Notes under the pieces: model-generated
What the model was told of the DNA's origin: nothing
Databases searched by the model: none
The model's input: the letters and a program-made list of their open reading frames with translations, nothing else
Shown here: piece by piece, positions 15,331 to 22,460 of the stretch
Layout of the letters: each line of letters begins with the position of its first letter
How positions within the stretch are numbered: position 1 is the first letter of the stretch
Position numbers and translations under genes: made by a program
Assembly: GCF_000819745.1 (NCBI RefSeq)
Contig: NZ_CDDA01000030.1
Location: forward strand, 39,398 to 103,397
Source: Aeromonas bestiarum
Lineage (GTDB): Bacteria; Pseudomonadota; Gammaproteobacteria; Enterobacterales; Aeromonadaceae
Length of the DNA: 64,000 bases
Direction of reading: 5' to 3'

Positions 15331-15912
15331 ATGAAACTGAAGCATGCATGGATTGCCGGTCTGCTCTCCCTCTCGACCTGTCTGGTGCAAGCCGCCGAGG
15401 TGGTCACCGAAGTCGCGACCGCCCCGGGCAAGGCCAATCTGGTGGAAGCCGTGACCGCCCAGGCGACGGTGACCGCCATCGACATGGCGAGCCGCAAGGT
15501 CAGCCTGACGAATGCCGCAGGTGAGGCGTTCGACATAGTCGCAGGTGAGCAGGTCACCAACCTGCAAAACCTCAAGGTCGGCGACGTGGTGGCGCTGAAA
15601 TACCTGCAGATGCTGGATCTGGAACTGCTCAAGGGCACGGCAGGCGTCAGACAGCGCGTCGTCGAGGTGGATGCGGACAAGGCCGCCGCGGGCCAGAAAC
15701 CGGGGGCCGGGGTTGGCGTCAAGGTCACACTGTACGGGGACGTCATCGCCGTCGACAAGGCGCAGCAGACGGTCACGGTCAAGGGGGTGGATCACACCCT
15801 GGTGCTCAAGGTGCACAACCCGGCGCAGTTTGCCCTGATCGCCAAGGGGGATCAGATCAAGGCCGTCCAGACCCAGGCGGTGGGCATCGGCATAGTGCCC
15901 GAGAAAAAATAG
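15331..15912 (+). CDS. Exported protein with two beta-domain repeats
   Basis: A 193-residue protein with a signal peptide (residues 1-21, ending VQAAE). The mature part seems to hold two similar beta-rich modules: ATVTAIDMASRKVSLTN...LKVGDVVALKY and GDVIAVDKAQQTVTVKG...IAKGDQIKAV. The pattern resembles small periplasmic beta-barrel domains such as those in DUF5666-like proteins, but I do not recognise a named family. No partner genes are obvious. The last codons and stop lie inside a 17-bp sequence repeated three times. A terminator follows 90 bases after the stop. Confidence 0.75.
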   Translation: MKLKHAWIAGLLSLSTCLVQAAEVVTEVATAPGKANLVEAVTAQATVTAIDMASRKVSLTNAAGEAFDIVAGEQVTNLQNLKVGDVVALKYLQMLDLELLKGTAGVRQRVVEVDADKAAAGQKPGAGVGVKVTLYGDVIAVDKAQQTVTVKGVDHTLVLKVHNPAQFALIAKGDQIKAVQTQAVGIGIVPEKK

Positions 15913-15948
15913 TACCCGAAAAAAAATAGTGTCCGAGAAAAAATAAGC
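15898..15948. repeat. Three tandem copies of a 17-bp unit across a stop codon
   Basis: Units CCCGAGAAAAAATAGTA (15898), CCCGAAAAAAAATAGTG (15915) and TCCGAGAAAAAATAAGC (15932). The first holds the gene's final residues EKK and its TAG stop. The 17-bp period shifts frame in each copy. Confidence 0.85.
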
Positions 15949-16001
15949 AGCGAATCCCCTGCCGGCGCAGCCTGGGCCGCACTGGCAGGCTCAGCCCGAT
16001 C

Positions 16002-16033
16002 AAAAAGGGAACGGCATCCGCCCTCCCTTTTTT
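16002..16033 (+). terminator. Intrinsic terminator
   Basis: AAAAAGGGA and TCCCTTTTT form a 9-bp stem with a 13-base loop and a T-run, downstream of the 15331-15912 gene. Confidence 0.7.
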
Positions 16034-16162
16034 ACTGCCTCTTTTGTGGCGCCAGCCTGCCCATACGTTGCCAGGCCATCAACCCGGCCATGACGCCCAG
16101 ACAGGGGCAACGGCTTGCCCCCGACGACTACGGATTGCCGTTCGAGTCGCGCAGGCCATCAC

Positions 16163-16615
16163 TCAGGCGCTCTTGGTCTCTTCCTTTGGCTCGCTCTTCT
16201 TGCCGGTGAGGCGATCCATGGCATCCTGCAGCATGGCGTCCCGCTGCTCGTTCAAGGCCTTGCTCTGCTGCTCGCGCTCCTCGGCAGAGAGCTGCTTGTT
16301 GTCGGCGATCTCCTTGAGCTTGTCTTCTATCTCGTTGAATTTTTTGCGATCAAACCCCAGCGCCTTGTCCACCAGTTGCTGCATCACGCCCCCCTTGTCT
16401 GAACTGATGTCCAGCGCTTGCGGCAACTTGCTGTTCTTGGCCAGGTGCTCATAGGTGAGCGTCTGCTGGGCCTTGCTGGTCAGCCGCTGGGAGGAGAGGT
16501 TGACCAGATCTTCCCAGCCGCCCCCCTGACCCCCTTCGGCACCGCTGAGGGTGGCGAGGGCGCGGGAATTGGACGCACTCTGGGCAAGCTGCTGGCTGTA
16601 GGGTTTGATATCCAT
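16163..16615 (-). CDS. Cytoplasmic protein of unknown function, helical
   Basis: A 150-residue hydrophilic protein without signal or membrane segments. The centre and C-terminus are strongly helical and charged (FDRKKFNEIEDKLKEIADNK, LSAEEREQQSKALNEQRD), likely a coiled coil, and the tail is Lys/Glu-rich. The N-terminus is Ser/Ala/Gln-rich with a Gly stretch (EGGQGGG). GGAG lies five to seven bases before the start at 16615; the in-frame ATG six codons earlier lacks such a site. I do not recognise the family. It stands alone, flanked by long intergenic stretches. Confidence 0.65.
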   Translation of the reverse strand: MDIKPYSQQLAQSASNSRALATLSGAEGGQGGGWEDLVNLSSQRLTSKAQQTLTYEHLAKNSKLPQALDISSDKGGVMQQLVDKALGFDRKKFNEIEDKLKEIADNKQLSAEEREQQSKALNEQRDAMLQDAMDRLTGKKSEPKEETKSA

Positions 16616-17080
16616 GGGGGCTCCAGTCTGCATGCCGATCCGGCATGACGAGGTCGCTGATTCGATGGCATGAGGCGCCAGGCCCCATCATTGGCAATAA
16701 AACCAGCAAGTTGCAGGCCAACTTGCCAAATTGGTGCAGATCCCGGCCCGCACGGGCTCGCAGGCTTACTGATGGCCATCCCGACGTCAGAATCATGACG
16801 CTGCGCTGTCCAATCGGCAGGTTCTGGTGCATATCGCTGCCATTTTCATGCTTTACCAGACAAAGCAAAGGAACGACTCATAGATCACAAAACAAACAAC
16901 CAGCGAGGCATACAATTCCGGCGAACAAAACGACCAGCAAGCAGTGTTATGGATGAAATGTTTGCGTCATCGACCATGAGCAGCACGATCCCCCGGCAGC
17001 GTATCGGCGGCTGATCGCTCTGCGGCAGACCTGCATCCCACCGCCTGGCTTTCACTCACAGTTACGCTTCGGGCAATGCC
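16616..17080. other. Intergenic region with an AT-rich block
   Basis: About 465 bases between divergent genes with no supported reading frame. The right part (about 16855-16975) is AT-rich and holds TACAAT at 16911-16916, a possible -10 for the dipeptidase gene, but I see no good -35. Confidence 0.5.
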
Positions 17081-18553
17081 ATGAAAAAACACACCTTGAG
17101 TCTTCTCTCCGCCACCCTGCTCACCCTGCTTGGCACCAGTGCCGACGCCTGTACCGGCCTCATCGTCGGCAAGGGCGCCAGTGCCGACGGCAGCGTGATG
17201 ATCGCCAGAAACGAGGATTTTGGCGTCAACAACTGGAACAAGTATTTGGCCTTCCGACCCGCCCAGCAAAACGAGGGCAAGGTCTGGAAGCTGGGCAACG
17301 GGCTGGAAGTGCCCATGCCCAAGGCCTTCCTCGCCTACTCAGCCATTCGCGACTGGGACGCCGCCACCAGCGACCCGGCGGGCAAATATTATGAAGAGCG
17401 CGGCATCAACGAGCTCAACGTCGCCCTCTCGGCCACCACCAGCGCCGAGGTCAACGACAAGGCCCAGAAAGCCGATCCCCTGATCGAAAAAGGAGTCATA
17501 GAAGCCATCATCCCCACCCTGATCCTGCCGCAGGCCAAGAGCGCGAAAGAGGGGGTCGAACTGCTCGGCCGCTATGTGGAGCAATATGGCGCCGGTGAGG
17601 GCAACAGCCTCTATCTGGCGGATGTGAACGAGGCCTGGCTGATGGAGATAGGCTCGGGCCACCACTGGATCGCGGTGCGGGTGCCGGACGACAGCTACGC
17701 CATGGTGGCCAACGGCCTGCGCATCCACGGCGTCAATCTCGACAGCGCCGATGTGCTGCACTCCCCCAGGCTGCTGGAGTTTGTACAACAGCACAAGCTG
17801 CTCGACCAGGCCGACCCCAAGGATTTCAACTTCGCCAAGGCATTCGGGGTGATTGCCGACCCCTACAACGTGGATCGGGAGTGGCTCGGCCAACACATGC
17901 TGACCGCCTCCCACCAGCAGGCGACCCGGCAGGCGCAATACCCGCTGTTCATGAAGCCGGACGCCCCCATAGCCGTGCCGGACGTGGCCAGGCTGCTGAG
18001 CGCCACCTATGAGGGCACGCCGCTGGCGGGCAAGGCGGAGCGGCCGATCCGCATCGATCGCCAGCTGGAATCCCACGTCATCCAGCTGCGCAAGGAGATG
18101 CCCAAAGAGCTGCAGGGGCTCATCTGGCAGAGCTACGGCGTGCTGGCCGAATCCGTGATGGTGCCGCTCTACAGCCCGCTGGAGTCTTATCCCCTGCCCT
18201 ATCGCACCGGCAGCGACAGCTACTCCGATGATTCCGCCTACTGGCAGTTCCGCAGCCTGACCGCGCTGGCCAACACCAACCCGGACAAGTACCTGCCGCT
18301 GCTGCGGGGCGTCTGGAGCAAGGAGAGCACCAAGCTCTACAAGGAGGTCGCCCTGCTCGACAATACCCTCAAGCAGACCTATGTCAGCGACAAGGCGACG
18401 GCGCTCGGGCTGGCCGCCGACTACTCCTACGGCCAGCTGGAGCAGACCTATCAGATGGCCAAGGACCTGCGTTACAAGCTGATGACGGATCTCACCAAGA
18501 GCAGCGAGAAGAAGTATTCAGAGGAGGAGTTCAAGAAGATCATGAGCCTCTGA
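17081..18553 (+). CDS. Exported C69-family dipeptidase
   Basis: A 490-residue Ntn-hydrolase related to the PepD-type dipeptidases. Residues 1-23 form a signal peptide ending SADA, and cleavage would expose Cys24 as the N-terminal nucleophile (CTGLIVGKGASADGSV, with ARNEDFG following). Unlike cytosolic C69 members, this one should mature in the periplasm through signal-peptide cleavage. The body has the family motifs EAWLMEIGSGHHWIAVRVPD and PYNVDREW. Residues 455-490 are a Lys-rich tail. It probably hydrolyses dipeptides, with substrates unknown. A lipoprotein reading is unlikely as there is no lipobox. The gene is monocistronic. Confidence 0.85.
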   Translation: MKKHTLSLLSATLLTLLGTSADACTGLIVGKGASADGSVMIARNEDFGVNNWNKYLAFRPAQQNEGKVWKLGNGLEVPMPKAFLAYSAIRDWDAATSDPAGKYYEERGINELNVALSATTSAEVNDKAQKADPLIEKGVIEAIIPTLILPQAKSAKEGVELLGRYVEQYGAGEGNSLYLADVNEAWLMEIGSGHHWIAVRVPDDSYAMVANGLRIHGVNLDSADVLHSPRLLEFVQQHKLLDQADPKDFNFAKAFGVIADPYNVDREWLGQHMLTASHQQATRQAQYPLFMKPDAPIAVPDVARLLSATYEGTPLAGKAERPIRIDRQLESHVIQLRKEMPKELQGLIWQSYGVLAESVMVPLYSPLESYPLPYRTGSDSYSDDSAYWQFRSLTALANTNPDKYLPLLRGVWSKESTKLYKEVALLDNTLKQTYVSDKATALGLAADYSYGQLEQTYQMAKDLRYKLMTDLTKSSEKKYSEEEFKKIMSL

Positions 18554-18570
18554 CCGGCTCTGCAAAGCAA

Positions 18571-18592
18571 AGAGGCACCCTTGGGTGCCTCT
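18571..18592. terminator. Terminator between converging genes
   Basis: AGAGGCACC-CTTG-GGTGCCTCT, a 9-bp stem shared by the dipeptidase gene and ydfG. Confidence 0.75.
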
Positions 18593-18615
18593 TCTCATTT
18601 CGTCAAACGGGAAGC

Positions 18616-19362
18616 TCAGCGACGGCTGATCTGGAGCGGGCCAAAGGTCTGGGCCACCGGCATTATCTCTATGCTGTTGATATTGACGTGGGCGGGCTGC
18701 TGGCTGACCCAGAGCACAGTATTGGCGATGTCTTCCGGCTGAATGGCCTGCACCCCTTGGTAGACGGTGGCCGCCTTGGCGTCGTCGCCGTGGAAGCGCA
18801 CGTTGGAGAACTCGGTGCCACCGCACAGGCCCGGCTCCACGTTGGTGACGCGGATGGCGGTGCCCGCCAGATCGGCGCGCAAGTTGAGGCTGAACTGTTT
18901 CACGAACGCCTTGGTGGCACCGTAGACGTTGCCGCCCGGGTAGGGGTAGGTGCCGGCGATGGAACCGATGTTGACCACGTGGCCGCGATTGCGCGCCACC
19001 ATGCCCGGCAGCAGCAGTCGGGTGAGCAGGGTCAGACCGCTGATGTTGGTGGCTATCATCTGCTCCCAGTCTTCGAGATCCGCCTTGTGGGCGGGCTCTA
19101 GCCCCAGCGCCAGACCGGCGTTGTTGACCAGCAGATCCACCTCGCTCCAGGCGGCTGGCAGACCGGCGATGGCGGCTTGAGTCGCGGCCTTGTCCTGCAC
19201 GTCGAATACCAGCGGCAGGAAGCTGTCACCCAGCTCATCGCCCAAGGCAGCCAGACGTTCAGCACGTCGGCCTGTGCCTATCACCCTGTAACCCGCGTTC
19301 ACCAGCTGACGGCTGATGGCCTCCCCAAAACCGGACGAGGCGCCCGTTACCATTGCTATCAT
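18616..19362 (-). CDS. ydfG: NADP-dependent 3-hydroxy acid dehydrogenase YdfG
   Basis: A 248-residue short-chain dehydrogenase. TGASSGFG is the cofactor-binding loop, NNAGLALGLEPAHKADLEDW is nearly identical to E. coli YdfG, GSIAGTYPYPGGNVYGATK carries the catalytic Ser, Tyr and Lys, and EPGL(C)GGTEFSNVRFHGDD is a YdfG signature. E. coli YdfG oxidises L-allo-threonine, serine and 3-hydroxypropionate-type acids. The start at 19362 has GGAGG six bases upstream. It follows the GNAT/DUF3624 pair on the same strand, 56 bases away. Confidence 0.92.
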   Translation of the reverse strand: MIAMVTGASSGFGEAISRQLVNAGYRVIGTGRRAERLAALGDELGDSFLPLVFDVQDKAATQAAIAGLPAAWSEVDLLVNNAGLALGLEPAHKADLEDWEQMIATNISGLTLLTRLLLPGMVARNRGHVVNIGSIAGTYPYPGGNVYGATKAFVKQFSLNLRADLAGTAIRVTNVEPGLCGGTEFSNVRFHGDDAKAATVYQGVQAIQPEDIANTVLWVSQQPAHVNINSIEIMPVAQTFGPLQISRR

Positions 19363-19418
19363 CTGAACCTCCATATCTACATCGATATTGTTATTTATGT
19401 GTTTGAATCCAATCTGAT

Positions 19419-19664
19419 TCATTCATCGCTCAATTCACGCCCGGTCACCTTGCGCCAGACAAATACCAGCAGATGGAGCAGCAACAGGCCCGAGCCCCCC
19501 AACGCAAACAGCAGGCCGGTGAGGGCATTGACCGAGGTATCGGCGCCAAACCACCACCACGCCAGCCAACCGACCATGCCGATGACGAAGGTCTGGCCGG
19601 CGCAGACAGAGCAGCGCCCGAGCTTGGCCTTGATGGCGGTGGCCAGACAGTCATCACAGCTCAT
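19419..19664 (-). CDS. DUF3624 small membrane protein
   Basis: An 81-residue inner-membrane protein with two hydrophobic segments (about 23-40 and 46-66). The N-terminal part has a Cys pattern, MSCDDC...LGRCSVCAGQ, that could bind a metal or form a disulphide. It matches what I recall of the Vibrio/Aeromonas DUF3624 family, which has no known function. GGAGG lies six bases before the start, which overlaps the stop of the GNAT gene by four bases (ATGA), so the two are translationally coupled. Confidence 0.75.
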   Translation of the reverse strand: MSCDDCLATAIKAKLGRCSVCAGQTFVIGMVGWLAWWWFGADTSVNALTGLLFALGGSGLLLLHLLVFVWRKVTGRELSDE

Positions 19665-20215
19665 GCCGATCCTCCGGATCCATGGCCGCTCAAGGCGCGG
19701 GCTTGGCGGCACAGGGCGGCTTGTACACTGCGGCGCTGGCGCCTGAGGGTGCGAACCTCGTCGCTCACCAGCGGCAACACCAGCCGGTGGGCATGCTGGT
19801 CGCGGCCATAATAGTCAGGCAACCTTTGCTGAGCCTTGAATCCCAGCGCCTGATAGAGGGCCAGCGCCTCTTCATTGGCATCACCCACCTCGAGGCGCAC
19901 CGCCCCCCAGCCAGCCTCGCGCCCCTCCCGGATCACCTGCTCCAGCAGACGACGGGCCCAGCCCTGGCGACGGATGGTCCAGCGGATGGCGAGGGTCTGG
20001 ATCACCAGTCGGTCCCAGCCCCTGTGCTCCAGCAGACTGAGATAACCCATCAGCTGATCCTTCTCATCCAGCACCAGCAGGGTGCGTCCCTTGGCGTGGG
20101 TAAGCAGATAGTGCCAGCGGCTGCGGCCAAAGGCGACTTCGGGGGGAAAACAGTAGCGTTCCAGCTTAACGATGGCGCCCAAATCATCGGTTCGGGCCGC
20201 TCGTACGGTCAACAC
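19661..20215 (-). CDS. GNAT-family N-acetyltransferase
   Basis: A 184-residue acetyltransferase. Motif A, with VIQTLAIRWTIRRQGWARRL, binds acetyl-CoA; EVGDANEEALALYQALGFK is the RimI-type motif B. The N-terminal VRAARTDDLGAIVKLERYCF is also RimI-like. The last 35 residues are a basic tail not usual for RimI. The target (an amine or a protein N-terminus) is unknown. The GTG start at 20215 has AAGGA six bases upstream. It heads a two-gene unit with DUF3624. Confidence 0.85.
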   Translation of the reverse strand: MLTVRAARTDDLGAIVKLERYCFPPEVAFGRSRWHYLLTHAKGRTLLVLDEKDQLMGYLSLLEHRGWDRLVIQTLAIRWTIRRQGWARRLLEQVIREGREAGWGAVRLEVGDANEEALALYQALGFKAQQRLPDYYGRDQHAHRLVLPLVSDEVRTLRRQRRSVQAALCRQARALSGHGSGGSA

Positions 20216-20259
20216 GGGGAGTCCTTGTTCGGTTATTTATCTTCAGCACCAGAAATGCG

Positions 20260-20274
20260 ACTTGTATCACAAGT
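20260..20274. promoter_or_regulatory. Perfect 15-bp palindrome in a divergent promoter region
   Basis: ACTTGT-ATC-ACAAGT lies between the GNAT gene (minus) and the ATP-grasp gene (plus). It overlaps TTGTAT at 20262-20267, which could serve as a -35 with AATATT at 20286-20291. It may be a repressor operator. The protein is unknown. Confidence 0.4.
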
Positions 20275-20401
20275 TACCAAAGCAGAATATTAGGCACTGT
20301 AACCTCTTGTTTCCCCTCGCGCCATTGTCGTGCTTGTCGGTGCATCGAAGCCCACTGGGGATCCTGCCATTCAAGGCAGTCTGATCTGTGGAGCCGAAAA
20401 T

Positions 20402-21844
20402 ATGAGTACCTACGTCATAGTCGAAGAGCCGGGCGACTGGCCCTGCCATGCCGATTATCTGCTGACCGCCCGCACCTATCTGCAACACGGCGTGCCGACC
20501 ACAGGCGGCCGACCCCGCATCATCAACCTCTGCCGCAACCTGGAGCACCTGAGCGCGGGCTACTACTGCTCCTTGCTGGCCCAGGCCCGTGGCCACCACT
20601 GCCTGCCTGGCCTGCAGGCCATCAGCGTGCTGCAACCCCAGCAGCCGCCGGCCAAGCTGTGGCGCAAGGTACAGGGCTGGCTGGCCCAGCAGAGCGAGGA
20701 TCGCATTCGGGTACGCGCCATCTTCGGCCAGAGCGAACAGAGCGAGCTGGCGGGGCTGGCCCGCTACTACTACGGCCTGAGCCAGCTGCCGCTACAGGAG
20801 CTGACCCTCAAACGCGGCCGCCACGGCTGGTCGGTGCGCCAGCAGCAGAGTCTGTCGCCCCTGGAGTTGAGCCCGAGCGAGAAGGCGCTGATGCTGCATC
20901 ACGCCCAGGCGCTGGTCGGTGCCGGCGATGAGGAGCAGGCGGCCCCGCTCTACCAGCTCGCCATCCTGGTGGATCCCGATGATGGCCGCGCCAGCAGCGA
21001 TGCCCTGGCGCTGGATCGCTTCATCCGGGCCGCCGCCGCCCAGGGGATCCAGGCCGAGAGGCTGGCGCCGTCCGCCATCGAGCGATTGCCGGAATTCGAT
21101 ACTCTCTGGCTGCGTTCCGAAACGGCGGTCGGCCACTACACCTTCGAATTTGCCCGCCGCGCCGAGCAGCTCAAGATGCCGGTCATCGACAGCTCCCGCG
21201 CCATCCTCGCCTGCAGCAACAAGCTTTACCTCTACGAGCTGATGGTGCGCAGCGGCGTACCCATGCCACCCACCATGGTGGTGACCCGTCGTGGCCGCCA
21301 TCAGGTGGACGAGCTGGTGCAGCGACTCGGCCTGCCGCTGATGGTGAAGATACCCGACGGCGCCCAGGGGCGGGATCTCGCCATGGCCAGCGATGCCCAG
21401 CAGCTCGCCCGCCTGCTGGACGAGGGGCTGGGCCGCTCCGCCCTGCTGCTGGTGCAGAGCCGGATCCCCGCCGAATTCGACTGGCGCATCGGCTTTCTCG
21501 ACGGCTCGCCGCTGTTCGCCTGTCGCCGCTACCGGCCCGAGCCGGGCAACCGCATCCGCCGCCGCAAGCATCCCCTCGACATGAGCCGGATCGAGGCACT
21601 GCCGCTCACCGAGGTACCGGAGCGGGTGTTGCAGACCGCCAGGCGCGCCGTGCACCAGCTCGGCAACGGCCTGTTCGGGGTGGATCTGCGCCAGCAGGAT
21701 AGGGACTGCGTGCTGCTGGAAATCATCGACAATCCCTGGATACGTGGCGATATTGAGGACAGGGAGGCAAAGGACCTCTACGAGCGCCTGGCCAGGGCCT
21801 TCCGGCAACGGCTGGAAAACCGGGGGCAGAGCGCGGCAGGATAA
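20402..21844 (+). CDS. RimK-like ATP-grasp ligase
   Basis: A 480-residue protein. The N-terminal half (about 1-190) resembles the RimK-like N-terminal domain (RLAN), with VIVEEPGDWPCHADYLLTAR and RIINLCRNLEHLSAGYYCSL. The C-terminal half (about 240-470) is an ATP-grasp fold: CSNKLYLYELMVRSGVPMPP, LPLMVKIPDGAQGRD (ATP-binding Lys), RIPAEFDWRIGFLDG, then GNGLFGVDLR and LLEIIDNPWI (Mg-binding Glu/Asn). Such enzymes join an amino acid or peptide to a carboxylate. Elsewhere RLAN proteins are often next to peptidase and deacylase genes; here neither is present. GGAG lies eight bases before the start. MgtC follows 24 bases downstream. Confidence 0.8.
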   Translation: MSTYVIVEEPGDWPCHADYLLTARTYLQHGVPTTGGRPRIINLCRNLEHLSAGYYCSLLAQARGHHCLPGLQAISVLQPQQPPAKLWRKVQGWLAQQSEDRIRVRAIFGQSEQSELAGLARYYYGLSQLPLQELTLKRGRHGWSVRQQQSLSPLELSPSEKALMLHHAQALVGAGDEEQAAPLYQLAILVDPDDGRASSDALALDRFIRAAAAQGIQAERLAPSAIERLPEFDTLWLRSETAVGHYTFEFARRAEQLKMPVIDSSRAILACSNKLYLYELMVRSGVPMPPTMVVTRRGRHQVDELVQRLGLPLMVKIPDGAQGRDLAMASDAQQLARLLDEGLGRSALLLVQSRIPAEFDWRIGFLDGSPLFACRRYRPEPGNRIRRRKHPLDMSRIEALPLTEVPERVLQTARRAVHQLGNGLFGVDLRQQDRDCVLLEIIDNPWIRGDIEDREAKDLYERLARAFRQRLENRGQSAAG

Positions 21845-21868
21845 CAAGCATCGACAGCAGAGGTGGAT

Positions 21869-22405
21869 ATGATGACAACGGATTGGTGGGACATAGCGCC
21901 CCTTGGCTGGGAGAACATCCTGGCCTGCCTGGTGTGTGGCACGCTCGTGGGGCTGGAGCGGCAACTGCGCGGCAAGCCGGTCGGCATCCGCACCTCCTCG
22001 CTCATCATACTCGGCACCTACTGCTTTCTCGCCATAGGTGCCGCCGTCAGCCCTGAGAGTGCCGATCGGGCGCGGGTGCTGGGCCAGCTCATCACCGGCA
22101 TCGGCTTTCTCGGCGCCGGCGTCATGATGACCCGGGATGGTCAGGTATTGGGGGTGACTTCGGCCGCCACCGTCTGGATGCTGGCGGCCCTCGGCGCCCT
22201 CATCGGCATGCAGATGCTGCACCAGGCCGTGCTGCTCACCGGCGTCACCCTGGCCATACTGGTGGGGGTGGATTATCTCGAAACCAGCTTCAAGAGCCTG
22301 CGCCGCGGCGTGCACAACCGGCTGGAGAGCTGGCGCCACGGCAATGGCCACGCCCCCGCCCCCAACGCCCATCAGGAGGAGCTGGGCAGCGGCATAGAGA
22401 AGTAA
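21869..22405 (+). CDS. MgtC/SapB-family membrane protein
   Basis: A 178-residue inner-membrane protein with four to five hydrophobic segments. The family signature is present: CLVCGTLVGLERQLRGKPVG with RTSSLIILGTYCF, and ITGIGFLGAGVMM with VTSAATVWMLAALG. MgtC affects intracellular survival and growth at low magnesium in Salmonella, in part through the F-ATPase; small SapB-type members are common in non-pathogens. AGAGG lies five bases before the start; a second ATG follows directly. It lies 24 bases after the ATP-grasp gene and is probably co-transcribed. It lacks the C-terminal ACT-like domain of full MgtC. Confidence 0.85.
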   Translation: MMTTDWWDIAPLGWENILACLVCGTLVGLERQLRGKPVGIRTSSLIILGTYCFLAIGAAVSPESADRARVLGQLITGIGFLGAGVMMTRDGQVLGVTSAATVWMLAALGALIGMQMLHQAVLLTGVTLAILVGVDYLETSFKSLRRGVHNRLESWRHGNGHAPAPNAHQEELGSGIEK

Positions 22406-22417
22406 CCCGCCACAATG

Positions 22418-22449
22418 AACAAGGGCTCCAGATTGGAGCCCTTGTTGTT
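22418..22449. terminator. Intrinsic terminator between mgtC-like gene and amylase gene
   Basis: AACAAGGGCTCCA-GAT-TGGAGCCCTTGTT, a 13-bp perfect stem between converging genes, followed by GTTGTT on the plus strand. Confidence 0.85.
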
Positions 22450-22460
22450 ACTCGCCAGCC

